From Alkaliphilus sp. B6464 (lineage in GTDB: Bacteria; Bacillota; Clostridia; Peptostreptococcales; Natronincolaceae): a DNA stretch of 64,000 nucleotides. This document shows positions 52,870 through 62,089 of the stretch, in pieces; the first letter of the stretch is position 1; each line of letters opens with the position of its first letter. A program made the position numbers and the translations under genes. The notes under the pieces are model-generated. The model made no database searches. It saw only the letters and a list, made by a program, of their open reading frames with translations, and was not told the origin of the DNA. The stretch lies in assembly GCF_018141165.1 (NCBI RefSeq), contig NZ_CP058557.1, forward strand, positions 2,790,001 to 2,854,000, written 5' to 3'.

Positions 52870-52893
52870 AAAAGACCATAGATTTGGTCTTTT
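52870..52893 (-). terminator. Terminator after ftsZ
   Basis: AAAAGACC pairs with GGTCTTTT around eight bases; on the minus strand TATTTTTC follows. It lies 27 bases past the ftsZ stop. Confidence 0.85.
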
Positions 52894-52920
52894 ATATTTT
52901 TTATTTAGTTTATTCAGATA

Positions 52921-54018
52921 TTATCGTTTTCTCCTAAGAAAAATAGGTATATCTAGATCTTCATTTCTATCATTTTTCACATCTTCTTCAGTTGTGGCAG
53001 CAACTTCTTTTATTTCAGGTTTCCTAATGATATGTTGTTCTTGAGTATCTATCATTTTTATCATATCTTTTTCAAAACCAGTAGCGATTACTGTAATTCT
53101 AATTTCATCTTTTAAATTTTCATCAATTACTGCACCGAAAATAATATTTGCATCCTGATCTGCAGCTTGTGCCACTAATTCGGCAGCCTCATTCACTTCG
53201 AATAATCCTAAGTTAGATCCGCCTGTAATATTTAATAAAACTCCCTTTGCACCTGCAATTGATGTTTCTAGTAATGGACTTTGAATTGCTTGCTTTGCAG
53301 CCTCAGCAGCACGGTTTTCACCACTTGCATTACCTATACCCATATGAGCTAGACCTTGTTCCAACATAATTGTCTTTACGTCAGCAAAGTCAAGATTAAC
53401 AAGTCCTGGTACAGCAATTAAATCTGAAATACCTTGAACGCCTTGCTTTAATATATTATCTGCTATTCTAAAAGCCTCTAGCATAGTTGTTTTCTTTTCA
53501 ATTACTTGAAGTAGTCTATCATTAGGAATAGTAACTAAAGTATCAACACGAGTTTTTAATTCCTGTATACCTTGCTCTGCATGGATCATTCTTCTTCTAC
53601 CTTCAAAAGTAAAGGGTTTTGTTACTACCCCAACAGTAAGTATACCTAGTTCCTTAGCAATTTCCGCAACAACAGGTGCAGCGCCTGTACCTGTACCTCC
53701 ACCCATACCAGAAGTGATAAATACCATATCTGCTCCTTGTAGTAATTGGGCTATATCTTCCCTACTTTCCTCTGCTGCTTTCTTCCCAATTTCAGGATTC
53801 GCACCAGCACCTAAACCCCTCGTAAGTTTTTCACCAACTTGCAATTTATGTTCAGCTTTAGAAGTGAATAAAGCCTGTTTATCTGTATTTACAGAAATAA
53901 ACTCCACTCCCTTTAGATCTGACTCAATCATACGATTTACAGCATTATTACCTCCACCGCCAACACCAATTACTTTAATATTAGCGAATGGCTCAATATT
54001 CATATCAAATTCCAACAC
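52921..54018 (-). CDS. ftsZ: Cell division protein FtsZ
   Basis: Tubulin homolog that forms the Z-ring. The GTP-binding signature GGGTGTG is at residues 106-112. The T7 loop region ([12 protein letters not shown]) and the conserved C-terminal peptide [11 protein letters not shown], which binds SepF, FtsA and other partners, are present. Length 365 is normal. The start is GTG at 54016-54018 preceded by AAGGGGGTAATATT. SepF (19626) and the MciZ-like peptide (27480) in this window would both act on this protein. Confidence 0.98.
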   Translation of the reverse strand: MLEFDMNIEPFANIKVIGVGGGGNNAVNRMIESDLKGVEFISVNTDKQALFTSKAEHKLQVGEKLTRGLGAGANPEIGKKAAEESREDIAQLLQGADMVFITSGMGGGTGTGAAPVVAEIAKELGILTVGVVTKPFTFEGRRRMIHAEQGIQELKTRVDTLVTIPNDRLLQVIEKKTTMLEAFRIADNILKQGVQGISDLIAVPGLVNLDFADVKTIMLEQGLAHMGIGNASGENRAAEAAKQAIQSPLLETSIAGAKGVLLNITGGSNLGLFEVNEAAELVAQAADQDANIIFGAVIDENLKDEIRITVIATGFEKDMIKMIDTQEQHIIRKPEIKEVAATTEEDVKNDRNEDLDIPIFLRRKR

Positions 54019-54111
54019 AATATTACCCCCTTGTTATGTAAATAGCTTCATTCGTTTTTATGTCATGGCATAATCCATGGTTGTCTTCAATAAATATTAA
54101 ATCTATTTAAG

Positions 54112-54151
54112 AACAAAATCTTTTTCAAAGATTCTCAATGTTGATTTTGTT
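54112..54151. repeat. Inverted repeat in the ftsZ leader
   Basis: AACAAAATC (54112-54120) pairs perfectly with GATTTTGTT (54143-54151). It lies in the 372-base ftsZ-sbp gap, which holds no gene. Confidence 0.4.
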
Positions 54152-54175
54152 GAAACACATTATGGAAATTATGAC

Positions 54176-54184
54176 TTATCCACA
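54176..54184 (+). promoter_or_regulatory. Perfect DnaA box upstream of ftsZ
   Basis: TTATCCACA matches the DnaA 9-mer exactly. It is single and could be chance in 64 kb, but its place before ftsZ makes it worth noting. Confidence 0.35.
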
Positions 54185-54287
54185 GTTTTAAAAAGTACAT
54201 AATTTACTATGTGTTATAAGAAATAACATTTGTATTATTTTATAAACTATAGATTAATTCAACAAAAATCACAGATTTCCTTTTTTT

Positions 54288-54322
54288 TATATACAATAAT
54301 ATATAAAATTTTATTGTATATA
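54288..54322. repeat. AT-rich 12-bp inverted repeat between sbp and ftsZ
   Basis: TATATACAATAA (54288-54299) pairs perfectly with TTATTGTATATA (54311-54322). No U-tract follows on the minus strand, so an operator or leader structure is as likely as a terminator. Confidence 0.5.
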
Positions 54323-54390
54323 ATTTGGAATAAAAAACACCAACAAAAGTCCTAGTTTTTCATTAAAATTTCTGTGACTATTAGCCCAAC

Positions 54391-54744
54391 TTATTTCGCA
54401 GTTGATTTAAAACGAATTTTATCTAATAAATGTCTACGGATAATGGCAAAGTTTTGGAAAAGTCTTCCTCCAAATGCAAAGATTGCTGCATAGTATAAAG
54501 GTACACCTAAACGGTCACCAATATATGCTAAAAATCCAGCTAGAATAGCATTACCAAAAAAACCTGAAACAAATATTTCAGTATTAAATTTATTTTCTAG
54601 CATGGAACGTATTGCACCAAAAACAGAATCTAGAGAAGCCAAAATAGCTACAGAAATATAAAGAGCATATTTGGCCGGATAAGTTATATCTAACTTTAAT
54701 CCTAAAAAGACTCCTAACATCAATCCTAATATAGCAAAAATCAT
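54391..54744 (-). CDS. sbp: Small basic protein Sbp (DUF1290)
   Basis: 117 residues with three or four hydrophobic segments (MIFAILGLMLGVFLGLKLDI, then YALYISVAILASLDSVFGAIR and later FGNAILAGFLAYIGDRLGVP). This matches DUF1290/Sbp, which accompanies ftsQ and DUF881 genes in Firmicutes. Function unknown. The ATG at 54742-54744 is preferred because AAGGAAGGTGAATAAA places the ribosome site before it; an upstream GTG is part of that site. Confidence 0.9.
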   Translation of the reverse strand: MIFAILGLMLGVFLGLKLDITYPAKYALYISVAILASLDSVFGAIRSMLENKFNTEIFVSGFFGNAILAGFLAYIGDRLGVPLYYAAIFAFGGRLFQNFAIIRRHLLDKIRFKSTAK

Positions 54745-54745
54745 T

Positions 54746-55471
54746 TTATTCACCTTCCTTCGGCGTTAGGTATTTCCAAACAATACTATTATTATATTTG
54801 GCAATTCTTACATGCTCATCAGTTTCTACCTCTAGTCCTAGTCCATATACTTCTTTTAACATAAAAGCATTAGAATCCGGTGATTTAACTGCTGCACTTA
54901 AAGTATCCTGATTGCCTATAGCTTTTATAATAAATGGTTGTCCATAGGTATGATTATTTATAGTAATAGTATATCCTGCACATTGAATTTCTGATATACT
55001 CATTATTCTTTGCCCATTAATAGAAAGTGCTTCTGCTCCTGCTATTTTTAAATCATTTATAATATTGAGTACATCTGCATCATGTACAATAACATCATTT
55101 GGATTTTCCCACTCGTACAATTCTCTCTCGCTATCACTAAGCTTAATAATAACTCCAGGACCTTCTAAGTCCACAAATCCACTTATCGTTTTGAGTTGTT
55201 CATTTTCTTTTTTCAAAACATCTTTAATACTTCCGCCTTCTCGAATAGCATTTTCATATTCAATAAGTTTACTTTTATTAGAAGCTATTAGTTCTTTCAT
55301 ATTTGAGACTTCTTCCTGCTCTCTTTTTACCATATTTTGAAGGTCTGTTATCGTCTTTAAGCTTACAAAACTATAATCACCTTGTACGTTCTTCACCTGA
55401 ATAGCTATAAAAAAACCAAGAATAGTGCATAAAAGAATTATTATTATTATTTTATTTAACTGTATTTTCAT
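54746..55471 (-). CDS. DUF881 family protein (second of two)
   Basis: 241 residues: an N-terminal membrane anchor (IIIIILLCTILGFFIAIQV), a coiled coil (about 45-85) and the DUF881 domain with VDLEGPGVIIKLSDSERE and INDLKIAGAEALSINGQRIM. DUF881 proteins are in the ftsQ-sbp-ftsZ region of Firmicutes and are thought to act at the division site, but their function is not known. It is a paralog of the next gene. Confidence 0.9.
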   Translation of the reverse strand: MKIQLNKIIIIILLCTILGFFIAIQVKNVQGDYSFVSLKTITDLQNMVKREQEEVSNMKELIASNKSKLIEYENAIREGGSIKDVLKKENEQLKTISGFVDLEGPGVIIKLSDSERELYEWENPNDVIVHDADVLNIINDLKIAGAEALSINGQRIMSISEIQCAGYTITINNHTYGQPFIIKAIGNQDTLSAAVKSPDSNAFMLKEVYGLGLEVETDEHVRIAKYNNSIVWKYLTPKEGE

Positions 55472-55489
55472 AATTACACCTCTACTTTT

Positions 55490-56218
55490 CTAAGAAGTAG
55501 CATCTATAGGTTTTGCATATTTAAAGTTAGTTGTTTTATTATAACGAGGTATTACAACCTTGTTTTCCTTTTTTATATTAACCTGCAAATTGTATAGTTC
55601 TCTCATTTCTTCAATAATTCCAAACCTCATATTAAGGGCTGCGTATAATGATTCTGCATCACCAACTGCTTTTATAGTAAAGGGTGGTAAGGTAGGTACA
55701 GAATTAACTAGTACAGAATTTGAAGTGTAATAAATTTCAGTTGTTGAAGTATATCTTTGATCATTAATTGAAATAGCCTCTGCTCCTGCTCCATTTAGTT
55801 TGTTAATAACACCTAGAAGAATATCATAGTTATACATAATAAAACTGTTTTCTCCATGGCCAGGATGATTTTGTATAGGATCATCAATTGTAACAACAAT
55901 TCCGGGGCCCTCAATAGTTTTATATCCAGCTACTACTTGGTATTTTTCCAAATCCTTTTTTAAATTTTTAATAATAAAACTTTCATCAGCCTCTGACATT
56001 TCATATTCCTTTAATCTTTTTTCCAATTGTGTTAACTCTTCTGTCAGACTACTTTTTTCAACTCTTAGCTCCTTTAACTCTAATGCCAACTGCTGTGCCT
56101 TTTGACTAGATAAGAATCCTCCGGCATTTCCTTTTACTGCTTTAAATTGCATAGATATAGTTAAACCTAAAATAGCGCAAAGGACACCTAAAGCAACCTT
56201 ACCGTTTAGTTCTTTCAT
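55490..56218 (-). CDS. DUF881 family protein (first of two)
   Basis: 242 residues: one N-terminal membrane segment (ALGVLCAILGLTISMQFKAV), a coiled coil (residues about 40-75) and the DUF881 domain with YKTIEGPGIVVTIDDP and INKLNGAGAEAISINDQRYT. The duplicate pair arrangement ftsQ-DUF881-DUF881-sbp-ftsZ is conserved in many clostridia. The two copies differ strongly outside the core, so they are probably not redundant. GGGAGGACTAGCTT precedes the ATG. Confidence 0.9.
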   Translation of the reverse strand: MKELNGKVALGVLCAILGLTISMQFKAVKGNAGGFLSSQKAQQLALELKELRVEKSSLTEELTQLEKRLKEYEMSEADESFIIKNLKKDLEKYQVVAGYKTIEGPGIVVTIDDPIQNHPGHGENSFIMYNYDILLGVINKLNGAGAEAISINDQRYTSTTEIYYTSNSVLVNSVPTLPPFTIKAVGDAESLYAALNMRFGIIEEMRELYNLQVNIKKENKVVIPRYNKTTNFKYAKPIDATS

Positions 56219-56221
56219 AAG

Positions 56222-57007
56222 CTAGTCCTCCCATGTGTTCCTATCTTTTACAGAAATATGACCTTCATATCTCATATCAATTACAACATTTCTAATATTT
56301 TTTGTATATAGATTCACTAGTATTTCATCTAAGGCTACCATAAGATAGGCAGGATTTTTCCCTTCACCTAACAATACATCTACGCCATCCAAGGTAATTA
56401 AACGAATATTATTTTCCTCTGTAATATTAATTTCAGATATCATCTCAAATATTGAAGTCATTTTTGCAGCTTTTAGCAAATCCATAACGACCTTTAATCC
56501 TTTATCATTAGTAGTCTCAATCTTTTCGCCTACCTTAAAACTTTTAAATTCTACACCTGTAATTAATATATGATCATTAGCAATATAACTATCCGATGCC
56601 TTTAGTACTATATTTTCTTCATCTATATATATATATGACCCCATATATGGTATTATAGCATATTCTTGTCGTTCCTTCACTTCAATTGTAATAGTTCTAG
56701 GAAGTTTTCTCTGTACCTTCGATTCTTTAATGTATGGATGAGATATTATGTCTTTTTCTATTTCTTTCAAGTTATACTTGAATATATTTCTATTAATAAC
56801 TAAATTAGAAAGATTAATAATTTCTTCTGATTCTACCTGTTCATTACCCTCTAACACTATGTTATTTAAGTTCATCAAATCTGACTGTAATAAATAATAT
56901 ATTCCCCAAAATATAAATACTAAAGCAAATAATATACTAGAAATTCTTGTCTTTATTTTACGGGCTTTCTTTCTCTTTTCAATGTAGCTTTTCTCTTCAG
57001 CCGCCAT
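56222..57007 (-). CDS. ftsQ: Cell division protein FtsQ/DivIB
   Basis: A basic cytosolic head (KSYIEKRKKARKIKTRI), one membrane segment (SSILFALVFIFWGIYYLLQS), a POTRA domain (about residues 45-115: LNNIVLEGNEQVESEEIINL) and a beta domain (116-235). FtsQ/DivIB links the divisome with FtsL and FtsB. Length 261 is usual. AGGGGTGAAAAG precedes the ATG. It begins the ftsQ-DUF881-DUF881-sbp-ftsZ group, following murA. Confidence 0.92.
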   Translation of the reverse strand: MAAEEKSYIEKRKKARKIKTRISSILFALVFIFWGIYYLLQSDLMNLNNIVLEGNEQVESEEIINLSNLVINRNIFKYNLKEIEKDIISHPYIKESKVQRKLPRTITIEVKERQEYAIIPYMGSYIYIDEENIVLKASDSYIANDHILITGVEFKSFKVGEKIETTNDKGLKVVMDLLKAAKMTSIFEMISEINITEENNIRLITLDGVDVLLGEGKNPAYLMVALDEILVNLYTKNIRNVVIDMRYEGHISVKDRNTWED

Positions 57008-57115
57008 CTTTTCACCCCTACCTTCACAGCTTGTCCACTAAAAGACTATATTAAGTGCAGCTATTTGGCCGCTCCTAATATAAACCTATATTCATTTAAC
57101 TTTTAATAGACAGGT

Positions 57116-58366
57116 TTACTTTTTTGTTATTCTAGCACCCAATGTACCTAACACTTCATGGATATTTTCATAGCCTCGTTCTACATGCTTTATGTTCTCT
57201 ACAATTGTTGTACCTTCCGCTGCTAGACCTGCTATTATTAAAGCAGCTCCACCTCTTAAATCCTGTGCGACTACTGTTGCACCACTTAATTTGCTCTCAC
57301 CTTTAACTATAGCTATTCGTCCATCCACTTTAATATTAGCTCCCATTCTCACTAATTCATTAGCATGCTTATAACGATTTTCAAATATATTCTCAGTAAC
57401 TATTGTTATTCCATCACTTAGAGTCATTAAAGTCATCATTTGTGCTTGCATATCCGTAGGATAACCAGGATAAGGTAGGGTTCTAATTGATTCTACAGCT
57501 TTAATTTCTTTAGGAGCTATAAGTTTTAGACTACGATTATAAATCTGAACTATGCATCCACTCTCCCTAAGTTTATACAATGTTGATTGCAAATGTTCAT
57601 GTATAACATTTTTTAACACTATTTCACCTTTTGTAATAGCCGTAGCTATTAAATAGGTACCAGCCACAATTCTATCCGGTATTATAGTATGATCTACATC
57701 ATATAGCTTCTCTACGCCTTCGATACGGATAGTGGCCGTTCCAGCACCTGAAACCTTAGCACCCATAGCATTTAAGAAGTTTTCTAAATCAACAATTTCA
57801 GGTTCTCTAGCAGCATTTCTAATAACAGTTGTTCCTTTAGCAAATATTGCTGCCAACATAATATTTTCTGTAGCACCAACACTTGGAAAATCTAGCTGAA
57901 TATCAGAACCCCTTAATTTAGTAGCTTCACAAGTTAAAAAACCATGTCTTTCCTCTATTTTGGCTCCCATTTCTCGTAAAGACTTCAAATGTAAATCTAT
58001 AGGTCTTGGCCCAATTTCACAACCACCTGGGTAACTTATTTTCACCTTACCACATCTTGATAACATAGCTCCTAAAAAAATTATAGATGATCTCATTTCC
58101 CTAACTAGTTCTTCTGGTATTTCGTAGTTTGTCAATTCTTTAGAATTTACAACAATTGTTCCATTTTCTCTTTTGACTGAACAACCCAAAGATTTTAATA
58201 TTTTTTCCATAATATCTACATCTAAAAGCTTAGGTATATCGTGAACAACATTAATACCACCATTTAATACAGTAGCAGCTAAAATCGGTAATACAGAATT
58301 TTTAGCCCCACCTACTCTAACCTCTCCACCAATCCTATTGCCTCCATCAATAATGAGTTTACTCAC
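57116..58366 (-). CDS. murA: UDP-N-acetylglucosamine 1-carboxyvinyltransferase
   Basis: Adds enolpyruvate to UDP-GlcNAc, the first committed step of peptidoglycan. The catalytic, fosfomycin-reactive Cys116 is in SYPGGCEIGPRPIDLHL, and the N-terminal GGAKNSVLPILAA motif is present. Length 416 fits. The start is a GTG at 58364-58366 with GGAGGTGACTGGATA upstream. A second murA copy elsewhere in the genome is common in Firmicutes. Confidence 0.97.
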   Translation of the reverse strand: MSKLIIDGGNRIGGEVRVGGAKNSVLPILAATVLNGGINVVHDIPKLLDVDIMEKILKSLGCSVKRENGTIVVNSKELTNYEIPEELVREMRSSIIFLGAMLSRCGKVKISYPGGCEIGPRPIDLHLKSLREMGAKIEERHGFLTCEATKLRGSDIQLDFPSVGATENIMLAAIFAKGTTVIRNAAREPEIVDLENFLNAMGAKVSGAGTATIRIEGVEKLYDVDHTIIPDRIVAGTYLIATAITKGEIVLKNVIHEHLQSTLYKLRESGCIVQIYNRSLKLIAPKEIKAVESIRTLPYPGYPTDMQAQMMTLMTLSDGITIVTENIFENRYKHANELVRMGANIKVDGRIAIVKGESKLSGATVVAQDLRGGAALIIAGLAAEGTTIVENIKHVERGYENIHEVLGTLGARITKK

Positions 58367-58473
58367 TATCCAGTCACCTCCAGAACTAATAAATATTTAT
58401 TAAAAATTGCATAGTATGTATCAAAAACAAATATATAAACATCATATGCAAAAGTTCTAAAGGTGTGTCATTA

Positions 58474-59580
58474 TTAATGATTAATGTTTTTTAGAAGACT
58501 TTCTATTTCCTTATATATACGATCAGCAGCATCGGTAATTCCTTCCTTTCTACTTGCAGCTTCCATGGACTTTAAGGTGTCCTTATTATTTAATATTTTT
58601 TCAATTTGTCTATTTAACACTTCTCCACTTAGTTCGTCTTCACGAATAACTACAGCTGCTCCTTTACTACCCATAGCATTAGCATTATATTCTTGATGAT
58701 TTTCAGCCGTATGAGCTTTAGGAATAAGTATAGCAGACTTCCCTACTGCTGTAACCTCTGCAATAGTAATCGCACCTGCGCTACATACAATCAAATCACA
58801 GGCCTTTAGGGCATAAGGCATATCATTAATATAAGGAAGTATTTCATGATTATTAGCTAAATCCTCTTTATTGATATTTTCAATTGTATTTTTATATAAT
58901 CTTTTACCAGTAACTAAAATAACATTAAAATTTTTAGGCTTATATAGCTTTAACATCTCTACTACAGCATTGTTTATTTTAAGAGCACCACCACTACCGC
59001 CTACAACAAGTACATTAGGCAAGTTTGACTTAATGCCATATTTTTTTTTTGCTTCTTCCTCTGTAACATTAAAAAACTCTCCACGTATAGGGTTTCCTGT
59101 TACTACTAGTTTGTTCTTACTTTTAAAGTATTTTTCTGCCTCTCTAAAACTAAGCGCAATTTTATCTACATACTTATCTAAAATCCGATTAGTAAGACCT
59201 GGAAATACATTTTGCTCATGTATTATTGTCTTAATACCTAGCTTAGATGCCATGTAAACAACAGGACCACATACAAATCCGCCTGTTCCTATAACAATAT
59301 CTGGCCTAAAATCTTTTATTATCTTTCTTGCTTCTAATATACCTTTAAAGAGCATACCTGCACTTTTTATATTGTGAAGAGAAATTTTTCTTTTTAAATA
59401 ACTTACGGTAACAAACTTTATTGAATAGCCGGCCTTAGGTACAATATCACTTTCCATACCTTTCTCAGTTCCAATAAATAATATTTCTGCATTTGGATGC
59501 TTTTCCTTAATTTTGTTGGCAATAGATATTGCAGGATAAATATGTCCACCAGTACCCCCACCACTCAAAATCACTCTCAT
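58474..59580 (-). CDS. murG: UDP-GlcNAc: undecaprenyl-PP-MurNAc-pentapeptide transferase
   Basis: Makes lipid II from lipid I on the cytosolic membrane face. The N-terminal Gly-rich motif GGGTGGHIYP is at residues 7-16, and the C-terminal donor-binding region has VVGGSGGALKINNAV and CSAGAITIAEVTAVGKSAILIPKA. Length 368 is normal. GACAGGAGCTGAACAAG precedes the ATG, five bases after the ftsW stop codon. Confidence 0.97.
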   Translation of the reverse strand: MRVILSGGGTGGHIYPAISIANKIKEKHPNAEILFIGTEKGMESDIVPKAGYSIKFVTVSYLKRKISLHNIKSAGMLFKGILEARKIIKDFRPDIVIGTGGFVCGPVVYMASKLGIKTIIHEQNVFPGLTNRILDKYVDKIALSFREAEKYFKSKNKLVVTGNPIRGEFFNVTEEEAKKKYGIKSNLPNVLVVGGSGGALKINNAVVEMLKLYKPKNFNVILVTGKRLYKNTIENINKEDLANNHEILPYINDMPYALKACDLIVCSAGAITIAEVTAVGKSAILIPKAHTAENHQEYNANAMGSKGAAVVIREDELSGEVLNRQIEKILNNKDTLKSMEAASRKEGITDAADRIYKEIESLLKNINH

Positions 59581-59585
59581 CTTGT

Positions 59586-60704
59586 TCAGCTCCTGTCTAA
59601 GTTAGTATGTTTAGATATGTTTAGCAGAATTCCTATAGACGCCATAAAAGTAACTAGAGAACTTCCTCCGTAACTTATGAAAGGAAGAGCCATACCTGTA
59701 ACAGGCATAGATGATGTTGCAACTGCAATATTTATCATAACCTGTACAGCAATCATAGTAATAATACCAGTAGCCATAACGCATCCTTGTATATCTCGTG
59801 CACTCATAGCAATTTTTATTCCTCTCCATATTAAAACCATAAATAAAAGAATAACAGTTGCCCCCCCAATGAAACCTAGTTCTTCTGCAATAATAGCAAA
59901 TATAAAGTCATTTTGTGGCTCTGGCAAGTAAAAATGCTTCTGTACGCTTCTACCAAGACCTCTACCAAATATGCCACCAGTACCTATGGCTAATAAGGAC
60001 TGTATTACTTGAAATCCAGTATCTGTTGGGTCCTGCCATGGATCTATGAAAGCTGTAATTCTATCGGTTTTATATCCTTTTCCAGTCAATAAAATAACTG
60101 CAAGCATTGCAATTAATCCCGTAACTCCAGTTGCAGCTATTGCCATAAAGTGCGAGAACTTAATGCCTCCCACAAAGACCATAGCAAAAATCATAACAAC
60201 TACTACAAAGGCTGTACTAAAGTCTGGCTGTTCATAAATTAATCCAAAGTATAGTCCCATAATTAATAAGTATGGCAGAATACCTTGTGAAAAAGTTTGC
60301 ATTTTTTCTTTTTTACGACTAATGCTAGTTGATATAAATATTACTGATGCAAGTTTAGCTATATCCGAAGGCATAAATGTAAGAGATCCTACCCCAAGCC
60401 ATCTTTGTGCATAGTTTCTTGTGATACCTAATGGTGTTAATACTGCAATTAAAAGAATTATACTCACAACAAAAGCAAGATTCGCATATTTAGACCAATG
60501 CCAATAATTTATTCTAGAGAAAAAAATCATGGCAAAAGTACCAACGGTAGACCATATTAAAACTCTTTTTAAATAAAAATATCCATCGTCCATATTCACT
60601 AAAGTATATGAATAACTTGAACTAAACACCATAATGATCCCAATTATAACCAACATACATACGGAAATAAGTAGAATAAAGTCTTGGGGCTGTTTTCTAG
60701 CCAT
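59586..60704 (-). CDS. ftsW: FtsW/SpoVE-type lipid II polymerase (SEDS family)
   Basis: A membrane protein of 372 residues with about ten hydrophobic segments and the SEDS motifs KLASVIFIS, EQPDFSTAF, GLGRSVQKHFYLPEPQNDFI and the end PFISYGGSSLVTFMASIGIL. It polymerises lipid II at the septum. In spore formers this position (murD-x-murG) is often occupied by spoVE, so it may serve vegetative division, spore cortex, or both. AAGGAGGTAAAAGT precedes the ATG. Confidence 0.93.
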   Translation of the reverse strand: MARKQPQDFILLISVCMLVIIGIIMVFSSSYSYTLVNMDDGYFYLKRVLIWSTVGTFAMIFFSRINYWHWSKYANLAFVVSIILLIAVLTPLGITRNYAQRWLGVGSLTFMPSDIAKLASVIFISTSISRKKEKMQTFSQGILPYLLIMGLYFGLIYEQPDFSTAFVVVVMIFAMVFVGGIKFSHFMAIAATGVTGLIAMLAVILLTGKGYKTDRITAFIDPWQDPTDTGFQVIQSLLAIGTGGIFGRGLGRSVQKHFYLPEPQNDFIFAIIAEELGFIGGATVILLFMVLIWRGIKIAMSARDIQGCVMATGIITMIAVQVMINIAVATSSMPVTGMALPFISYGGSSLVTFMASIGILLNISKHTNLDRS

Positions 60705-60708
60705 ACTT

Positions 60709-62073
60709 TTACCTCCTTAACTGTGCAACAATTTCTTTAAAATGTTTTCCTCTCATTTCAAAGTTTTCATACATATCCCAGCTAGCACATGCTGGAGAAA
60801 GTAGTATAGTATCTCCATTAGTTGATATATTGTAAGCACTTTTAACTGCATCTCCTAAATTTTCAACTCTAGTTACATAGTCAAAGTTTAGTCTCTTAGC
60901 AGTTTCCAATAAAGTCTGGGCTGTTTCTCCATATACAAACATATGCCTTACCTTTCCATTAAAAGCATTGATAAAATCATCAAACTCTGTTCCTTTATCA
61001 AGTCCACCTGCCAATAATAGAATAGGAGTATCTATAGCTTCTAAAGCTTTAATAGCCGCATCAGAGTTAGTAGCCTTGGAGTCATTAATGAACTTTACTC
61101 CATTAATAATATCTACAGGCTCTATTCTATGTTCTACTCCTTTAAATGTCTTTAAAGTATGTTTAATAACTTCTATATCCACATTTAAAGAAAGAGCTAT
61201 GGCAGTAGCAGCTAAAGCATTTTCTAAATTATGCTTACCTGGAATATATATTTCATCTATAGAAATAATATCTATTTTTTCTCCGTCTTTTATGAATACA
61301 ATCTTTTGATTATCAACAAAAATACCTTCTTTTAATAGTGTCTTTCTACTAAAATAAATTTTAGTTGCGCTTAATGTCTTACTTCTCTCACGTAATGTTA
61401 AATCATCATAGTTTATTACTGCAATATTGTTAGCTACTTGATTTTTAAACAAATTGAATTTTGCGTCTTGGTAATTTTCCATAGTTTTATGTCGGTTTAA
61501 ATGATCTGGAGTTAAATTAAGAATTGCCCCTACCTCTGGTTGGAAGTCAACTATGCTTTCTAATTGAAAACTACTGGTCTCAATTACAATTACATCATCC
61601 TCATTTGTTTCTAGTGCCTTGGATATAAAAGCTACACCAATATTACCAACTACATGAGTAGTTCTTCCAGCATTTTTAAAAATTTCTCCAACCAAAGCAG
61701 TAGTAGTTGTTTTGCCATTGGTTCCTGTAATGGCTACAATATGTCCTTTAGACAACCTATAAGCCAATTCTATTTCACCTATAATTTCTATTCTTTTGTT
61801 TTTTATTTGATCTATAAATGGTATATCTAATGGTACCCCTGGAGAAACCACTACTAGGTCTAGGTGCCCTAATGACTCTATAGTTTCTGGATGTTTTCCT
61901 AATATGTAGTTAACATTTAGATCTGACAACAAGCTAATGCTGTCTGTTAAATCCTCTTCTTTTTTTAAGTCATTTACAACTACATTGGCACCTAACTGAC
62001 GCAAAGCCTTTACCAATGGTACTCCTGTAACTGCTAAACCAATAACTAGTACATTTTTACTCTTTAGATTCAT
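60709..62073 (-). CDS. murD: UDP-N-acetylmuramoyl-L-alanine: D-glutamate ligase
   Basis: Adds D-Glu to the peptidoglycan precursor. The N-terminal Rossmann part (MNLKSKNVLVIGLAVTGVPL), ATP-binding P-loop ITGTNGKTTTTALVG (about residue 114 onward), and the C-terminal domain with NDSKATNSDA and LLAGGLDKG are all present. Length 454 is typical. It lies between mraY and ftsW in the usual dcw order. Confidence 0.97.
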   Translation of the reverse strand: MNLKSKNVLVIGLAVTGVPLVKALRQLGANVVVNDLKKEEDLTDSISLLSDLNVNYILGKHPETIESLGHLDLVVVSPGVPLDIPFIDQIKNKRIEIIGEIELAYRLSKGHIVAITGTNGKTTTTALVGEIFKNAGRTTHVVGNIGVAFISKALETNEDDVIVIETSSFQLESIVDFQPEVGAILNLTPDHLNRHKTMENYQDAKFNLFKNQVANNIAVINYDDLTLRERSKTLSATKIYFSRKTLLKEGIFVDNQKIVFIKDGEKIDIISIDEIYIPGKHNLENALAATAIALSLNVDIEVIKHTLKTFKGVEHRIEPVDIINGVKFINDSKATNSDAAIKALEAIDTPILLLAGGLDKGTEFDDFINAFNGKVRHMFVYGETAQTLLETAKRLNFDYVTRVENLGDAVKSAYNISTNGDTILLSPACASWDMYENFEMRGKHFKEIVAQLRR

Positions 62074-62089
62074 ACATACACCTGCTTTC

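Noticed and set aside
59611-59829. 72-codon Cys/Tyr-rich frame within ftsW
   Set aside because: Frame shadow of a clear SEDS protein; no ribosome site.
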